From Oscillospiraceae bacterium (GTDB lineage Bacteria; Bacillota; Clostridia; Oscillospirales; Ruminococcaceae): a DNA stretch of 44,063 bases. The notes beneath the pieces were generated by a model. The model saw only the letters and a list, made by a program, of their open reading frames with translations. It did not search any database and had not been told where the DNA came from. The stretch lies in the NCBI GenBank assembly GCA_900768995.1, contig CAAGEZ010000052.1, positions 1 to 44,063 on the forward strand, written 5' to 3'. A program made the translations under genes and the position numbers. Below, one piece after another: positions 40,505 to 44,063 of the stretch. Each line of letters begins with the position of its first letter. The stretch's first letter is position 1.

Positions 40505-41047
40505 ATGAACAATGATTTTTACGCTGAATGTCTCGTGACAAAAGCCCCCACAGGTGCGGACACAGCCAAAAGGATAGGAATAGGCCTTGCAGCCGCAATA
40601 CTCGCCGCAGCTGCGCTGTGGTTCATAGTCTTTCCTATGAGCATTCTCATCATCGCAGGCGTGTTCTACGGCGCATATTACCTTATGACGGGCATTGACG
40701 CTGAGTATGAATATATCCTCACCAACGGCGACATCGACATTGACAAGATAATCGGCAAGCGCAAGAGAAAGCGTCTTCTCAGCGCATCTATCGGCGATTT
40801 CACAGCTTTCGGCACACTTGATGAAGCCCCCGATTTTAACGGCACCACCGTTCTTGCATCAAGCGGCAGCGGCAAGGATTATTACGCTGATTTCGTTCAC
40901 AAGAGCGAGGGTAATGTCCGCCTTATCTTCACTCCAAACGAAAAAATTCTTGACGGTATGGAGCTTTTTCTCCCTCGCCAGCTGAAAATGGAATTCAAGC
41001 GCAAGAGAGTGAGACTTGAGAAGCCTGAAAACGATACGGAAGAATAA
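40505..41047 (+). CDS. small membrane protein, possibly DUF6106 family
   Basis: 180 residues: a short N-terminal MNNDFYAECLVTK, two predicted membrane segments at about 24-42 and 46-62, then a cytoplasmic domain of about 115 residues, strand-rich, ending in a basic and then acidic tail. The opening NDFYxECLV pattern recalls clostridial DUF6106 proteins; I hold that loosely. Function unknown. The ATG at 40505 follows AAAGGACG; the same frame upstream runs into the promoter and is not coding. Own promoter and terminator make it a single-gene unit. Confidence 0.75.
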   Translation: MNNDFYAECLVTKAPTGADTAKRIGIGLAAAILAAAALWFIVFPMSILIIAGVFYGAYYLMTGIDAEYEYILTNGDIDIDKIIGKRKRKRLLSASIGDFTAFGTLDEAPDFNGTTVLASSGSGKDYYADFVHKSEGNVRLIFTPNEKILDGMELFLPRQLKMEFKRKRVRLEKPENDTEE

Positions 41048-41080
41048 AAAATGAGCCGTTCCCAAGATCGGGAACGGCTC
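41046..41080 (-). terminator. terminator between convergent genes
   Basis: A perfect 11-bp stem GAGCCGTTCCC / GGGAACGGCTC with a 6-base loop. On the minus strand it is followed by ATTTTTTATT, so it ends the secreted-protein gene at 41095. On the plus strand only TTCACTTT follows, so it may act weakly for the other gene. Confidence 0.88.
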
Positions 41081-41094
41081 TTCACTTTACATTA

Positions 41095-41958
41095 TCAATA
41101 ATACTTGCCCTTGTTCTTCTTTACAACAAAGTAAATTCCAACACCTGCGGCAGCCACAGCCACAACAATAATGATAATGACTGCCACAGCTCCGCCTCCG
41201 CCCTCCTTGGGAGCGTTGTCGGCAATGTTTGTGGTAGCGGCAGTGGTAATGGATTCAGTCTCAGCCTTTGTCTCCTTGACAGTGGTCTCCTTTTCGGTCT
41301 CGGTGGTGGTCACTGTGGTCTCTTCCTCAGTTTCGGCTTCGGTCTCCTCCTCAGCGGCTTCTTCTGCATCGGTCTCTTCAGCTTCCTCCGCTGCCTCTGT
41401 GTCCTCTTCGGTCTCTGCCTCGGTTTCCGCCTCAGTTTCGGCTTCTGTCTCAACAGCCTCAACAATATCACAGTTGGTAATGGTCACACCTGTTACGGTG
41501 AGCATAACGCCTGTATCGCCAACGTTAATGGCATATACGGTTGAGAAATCGTCTGTTCCGTATGCACTTACGATATCATCATAGGAAAACTTTGCAGAGG
41601 TCTCATCGTATTCGTAAGGGCTTACCTTGTTCCATTTGCCCTTTACATTAGGGTCTGCTTCCTTGGGACCGTCCCAGGTCTGCCAGATAAGCTCAAGAGG
41701 AGCCTTGCTTGTCTCGCCCTCGTATGTATAATCAACGACTACCTCGGAATCAGGTGTTATCCAGGTAGCATCGAAGTTTCCGGGGTGACCCTCATCATTG
41801 GCCGTGTAATAGGAAAAGGACTGACCCCATGAGCCGTTTGACTGAACAGGCTCGGAAATATCAAAAGTGTAATCCTCCGCAAAAGCGGTGAATGCGAGAG
41901 CACCCACGGCAAATATCCCTGCCGCAGAAGCCGTCAGAGCTTTGAGAAGCTTATTCAT
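41095..41958 (-). CDS. secreted protein with Thr/Glu-rich stalk and C-terminal membrane anchor
   Basis: 287 residues: Sec signal peptide (cleavage near AFAED, about residue 28), an extracellular domain of about 125 residues with Trp/Tyr/Thr-rich strands (WGQSFSYYTANDEGHPGNF, ELIWQTWDG) suggesting a beta-sandwich, a long low-complexity Glu/Thr/Ala stalk (about 155-240), a Gly-rich turn, a C-terminal membrane helix (about 255-277) and a Lys-rich tail. There is no LPXTG, so it is anchored by the helix. The ATG at 41958 has AAAGGAAAG upstream. The organisation resembles surface adhesin or carbohydrate-binding proteins of ruminococci; the ligand is unknown. Confidence 0.8.
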   Translation of the reverse strand: MNKLLKALTASAAGIFAVGALAFTAFAEDYTFDISEPVQSNGSWGQSFSYYTANDEGHPGNFDATWITPDSEVVVDYTYEGETSKAPLELIWQTWDGPKEADPNVKGKWNKVSPYEYDETSAKFSYDDIVSAYGTDDFSTVYAINVGDTGVMLTVTGVTITNCDIVEAVETEAETEAETEAETEEDTEAAEEAEETDAEEAAEEETEAETEEETTVTTTETEKETTVKETKAETESITTAATTNIADNAPKEGGGGAVAVIIIIVVAVAAAGVGIYFVVKKNKGKYY

Positions 41959-42036
41959 TTTATAATTCTTTCCTTTCATAATACGCTTATTGCCCCTCTC
42001 AGTCACTTCTGTACAGAGAAAAGCATTACATAATTT

Positions 42037-42065
42037 ATTTTATAACATTTTTCATAAAATGTCAA
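42037..42065 (-). promoter_or_regulatory. sigma-A promoter of the stalked secreted-protein gene
   Basis: Minus-strand TTGACA (42060-42065), 17-bp spacer, TAAAAT (42037-42042). The leader would be about 72 bases. The remainder of the divergent gap up to 42200 is AT-rich with nothing else recognised. Confidence 0.8.
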
Positions 42066-42200
42066 TTGCTTTTTTGATGAAATTATAATACCGATGTGAC
42101 AAAAAATTACTCTCCTATACATAATTTACAGGACTTTTCAGGATATATGTCTTTTTTTGCCCTGTTAGTATAAAATTAATAAATGGATTGAAATTTACTA

Positions 42201-42228
42201 TTGATTTTTCCCCCCGATATGTTATAAT
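42201..42228 (+). promoter_or_regulatory. sigma-A promoter of the epimerase-like gene
   Basis: TTGATT (42201-42206), 16-bp spacer containing a run of C, TATAAT (42223-42228); leader of about 56 bases. Confidence 0.7.
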
Positions 42229-42290
42229 TAATATAGGTATCGGAGTGTACAATTTCACACTTCAATAAAGCGTCGGAAAGGAGAATTTTG

Positions 42291-43238
42291 ATGAAAACTA
42301 TACTTGTAACCGGCGCCGCAGGTATGATCGGCAAGGCAGTGGTCGAGATGCTGCTCTCAAAGGGTTATAACGTCATAGCTACGGATAAAGCTCCCGATCC
42401 TTTCGGCGGAACAGACAATCTCAGCTATATCCAGTGCCCTATCACCGACAAGGAAAAGATAACAGGCATATTAAACGGCAGCAAGGTGGATATCCTTCTT
42501 CATCTCGCCTGCACCGTTGACAACGATTTTCCTGCCGTTCTCTCTTCCGAGGAAGAAAAGGAAAGCGCAGCAGTTGACAAGTACCTCTACAAGGCGGCTG
42601 TCAGCGCAAATCTGTCGGATATTATGATGATAAGTACCCACCTTATCTATGCTCCTCAGAAAACGAGAGAGCCTATCAGAGAGAGTATGGCTGAAAAGCC
42701 CTCGTCAATATATGCAAAGCTCAAGTCCGACTCGGAAAAGGCTCTTGCAAACGCTCTGAAAAAGTCCGAGACAAAGGGCGTTATAATGCGTGTGTGCCCC
42801 ATATATACAAAGGACTTCACCGATAACCTCAAGGCTAAGATATACGACCCCAAGGACGGCTGTGCATTCGTTTACGGCTACGGAGACTATGGATACACCT
42901 TCACCTGTCTTTACAACATCGTGGATTTCATCTACGGCATTCTCACCTGCCCCTCGGGAATTACATATCAGGGAATCTATAACGTCTGCGACTCCAAGCC
43001 CATTCAGGCTAAGGACATCGTTGAAACGCTCAGAAACGACCACAAGATCGGTGCTGTTATGTCGAGAAATTACGGCTCTGATGCTGTCAAGGGCGTTGCC
43101 GCAATATTCGGCTCAAAGGAATCCAAGACCGATTACCGCTACAATGATCTGAGTATAGCGTGCAGCAATATTTCCTATGATAACACAAAGGCGCAGCGTA
43201 TTTCCACGTTCCGATGGAAATTTACCAATACCAAGTAA
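42291..43238 (+). CDS. NAD(P)-dependent epimerase/dehydratase (extended SDR)
   Basis: Rossmann-fold enzyme of 315 residues. The cofactor loop GAAGMIG (residues 8-14), the acidic Asp32 after the second strand (favouring NAD), Ser115/Thr116 (MISTHLIYAP) and the catalytic Tyr141/Lys145 (YAKLK) are all present. Extended SDRs of this kind act on nucleotide sugars or related alcohols; the substrate is not evident and the C-terminal substrate half is divergent. The ATG at 42291 follows GGAAAGGAG by 8 bases. A terminator follows the stop. Confidence 0.85.
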   Translation: MKTILVTGAAGMIGKAVVEMLLSKGYNVIATDKAPDPFGGTDNLSYIQCPITDKEKITGILNGSKVDILLHLACTVDNDFPAVLSSEEEKESAAVDKYLYKAAVSANLSDIMMISTHLIYAPQKTREPIRESMAEKPSSIYAKLKSDSEKALANALKKSETKGVIMRVCPIYTKDFTDNLKAKIYDPKDGCAFVYGYGDYGYTFTCLYNIVDFIYGILTCPSGITYQGIYNVCDSKPIQAKDIVETLRNDHKIGAVMSRNYGSDAVKGVAAIFGSKESKTDYRYNDLSIACSNISYDNTKAQRISTFRWKFTNTK

Positions 43239-43245
43239 TATCAGA

Positions 43246-43279
43246 GGCGGGCAGTGTTCAGACTGTCCGCCATTTTTTA
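43246..43279 (+). terminator. rho-independent terminator after the epimerase-like gene
   Basis: 10-bp stem GGCGGGCAGT / ACTGTCCGCC (one G-U pair), 6-base loop, then ATTTTTT. The right arm is identical to that of the htrA terminator. Confidence 0.88.
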
Positions 43280-43292
43280 GAGGTGTTTCATA

Positions 43293-43949
43293 TTGAAAAA
43301 AATGGGCGCAAAAGAGCTTGCAAAGCGCTATGGGCTGTTTATCGTCAGTCTGTTCATCTCGGCACTGGGCGTGGCGGTCACAAAGCGTGGAGAGCTTGGC
43401 GTATCACCCATATCCTCTGCGGCAAACGTTATGAGTATGAAATTCGATTCGCTGTCACTGGGCAGCTGGCTCATAATCTGGAACTGCGTGCTCATTGCGG
43501 GGCAGATAATACTGCTTAGGAAAAATTTTCAGCCGATACAGCTTTTGCAGGTGCCATTGTCATTCCTGTTCGGCATTTTCACCGACATCGGTATGAAGAT
43601 CGCCGCACTTATCCCCGTTTCGGGCTACATATCACGGCTCACCTCGGTGATCTGCGGCACGGTGATACTCGGCTTCGGAATATTTCTCTCCGTTGCGGCA
43701 AATGTTATAATGAACTCGGGAGAGGCATTCGTTAAGGCTGTTTCTGATGTTTCGGGAAAGAAATTCGGCGATGTCAAGATAATGTTCGACGTGTCCTGCG
43801 TGATCATTGCGGCGGTGCTCTCCATGTTCCTGTTCGATATGAAGATAGTGGGCACACGTGAGGGAACGGTCATAGCCGCTCTGTTCACAGGCGTATGCGT
43901 AAAGATATTCACAAGGCTTTTCAAAGATAAGACCGACGCACTGCTTTGA
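43293..43949 (+). CDS. YczE/YyaS/YitT-like membrane protein
   Basis: 218 residues with about five predicted membrane helices. The N-terminal third (FIVSLFISALGVAVTKRGEL followed by GVSPISSAANVMS) has the family pattern in which a helix is followed by a Gly-x-Ser-Pro turn. Proteins of this group have no settled biochemical role. The start is TTG at 43293, 8 bases after AGAGGTG; an ATG at 43302 is further from that site. It begins just after a terminator, so it may rely on readthrough or an unseen promoter. Confidence 0.78.
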   Translation: MKKMGAKELAKRYGLFIVSLFISALGVAVTKRGELGVSPISSAANVMSMKFDSLSLGSWLIIWNCVLIAGQIILLRKNFQPIQLLQVPLSFLFGIFTDIGMKIAALIPVSGYISRLTSVICGTVILGFGIFLSVAANVIMNSGEAFVKAVSDVSGKKFGDVKIMFDVSCVIIAAVLSMFLFDMKIVGTREGTVIAALFTGVCVKIFTRLFKDKTDALL

Positions 43950-43962
43950 AATGCTCCCCTTT

Positions 43963-44063
43963 TGTTAGACAATGTGGTATAATGAAAACATACCAATATT
44001 GAAACTAACGAAAGGGGGCATTTTTATGCCCAAAGGTCAACCAAATAAAAAGTATACTCCTGA
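43963..44063 (+). mobile_element. left end of an IS3-type insertion sequence (cut by window edge)
   Basis: A 5'-TG end (TGTTAGACAATGTGG) starts 13 bp after the preceding stop codon, followed by an extended -10 (TGGTATAAT, 43975-43983), a ribosome binding site (AAAGGGGG) and the start of a transposase frame. The right end is outside the window, so the exact boundary and target duplication cannot be checked. Confidence 0.6.
44026..44063 (+). CDS. IS3-family transposase OrfA, N-terminal fragment
   Basis: Only the first 12 complete codons are in the window. The start MPKGQPNKKYTP is characteristic of the helix-turn-helix OrfA protein of IS3/IS150-group elements, which binds the element's ends. 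It has its own ribosome binding site AAAGGGGGC. Confidence 0.65.
   Translation, partial: MPKGQPNKKYTP

Noticed and set aside
1..44063. CRISPR array, tRNA, rRNA or known riboswitch
   Set aside because: No regularly spaced repeats, cloverleaf or conserved riboswitch core was seen on reading through the intergenic regions; a covariance-model scan was not possible.

Overview
The window reads as a chromosome fragment of a low-to-mid GC anaerobic Firmicute, most likely an Oscillospiraceae (Ruminococcus-like) gut or rumen bacterium. The grounds are a clostridial type II fatty-acid gene set that uses FabK and FabZ, AAAGGA/GGAGG ribosome binding sites, Gram-positive secreted proteins with acidic Thr/Glu-rich linkers, a polysaccharide-type ABC import cluster with a GH95 enzyme, and a Pol I with an eroded proofreading domain. 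The species call is an inference; no rRNA gene is present.

Layout. From 1 to 31.5 kb all genes are on the minus strand. (1) 0.2-4.0 kb: response regulator, sensor kinase and HtrA-type protease, arranged like the CssRS-HtrA secretion-stress module. (2) 4.2-9.4 kb: an unrecognised lipoprotein, DNA polymerase I and a U32-like Fe-S candidate, followed by a 100-bp palindrome. (3) 9.6-13.0 kb: a GH95 alpha-L-fucosidase-type enzyme, a TM2-domain protein and an orphan CheC. (4) 13.2-24.7 kb: an eight-gene operon behind a perfect TTGACA-17-TATAAT promoter. In transcription order it encodes a very large solute-binding protein with carbohydrate-binding-like domains, a permease pair, a membrane-anchored NHL-TPR protein, a Yip1-like membrane protein, a secreted DUF5696 protein and a second permease pair. 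No ATPase is encoded. This is the most unusual system in the window. (5) 25.2-27.0 kb: an abundant-looking wall-anchored surface protein with a long leader. (6) 27.4-30.5 kb: aroE, flavin reductase, TatD and a second U32-like paralogue. (7) 30.5-31.5 kb: fabD.

From 31.5 kb nearly everything is on the plus strand. The fatty-acid operon runs fabH, a 46-codon membrane microprotein, fabK, fabG, fabF, accB, fabZ, accC, accD, accA, acpP. It is divergent from fabD, and the shared gap holds palindromes that may be operators. After it come a small membrane protein, a convergent secreted protein, an SDR epimerase-like gene, a YczE/YitT-like membrane protein and, at the right edge, the start of an IS3-type insertion sequence.

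How the parts fit: AccABCD makes malonyl-CoA, FabD loads it on AcpP, FabH starts chains and FabF/FabG/FabZ/FabK elongate them. The sugar cluster probably captures a glycan outside the cell, imports it through two permease pairs powered by an ATPase encoded elsewhere, and may deliver it to the cytoplasmic GH95 enzyme.
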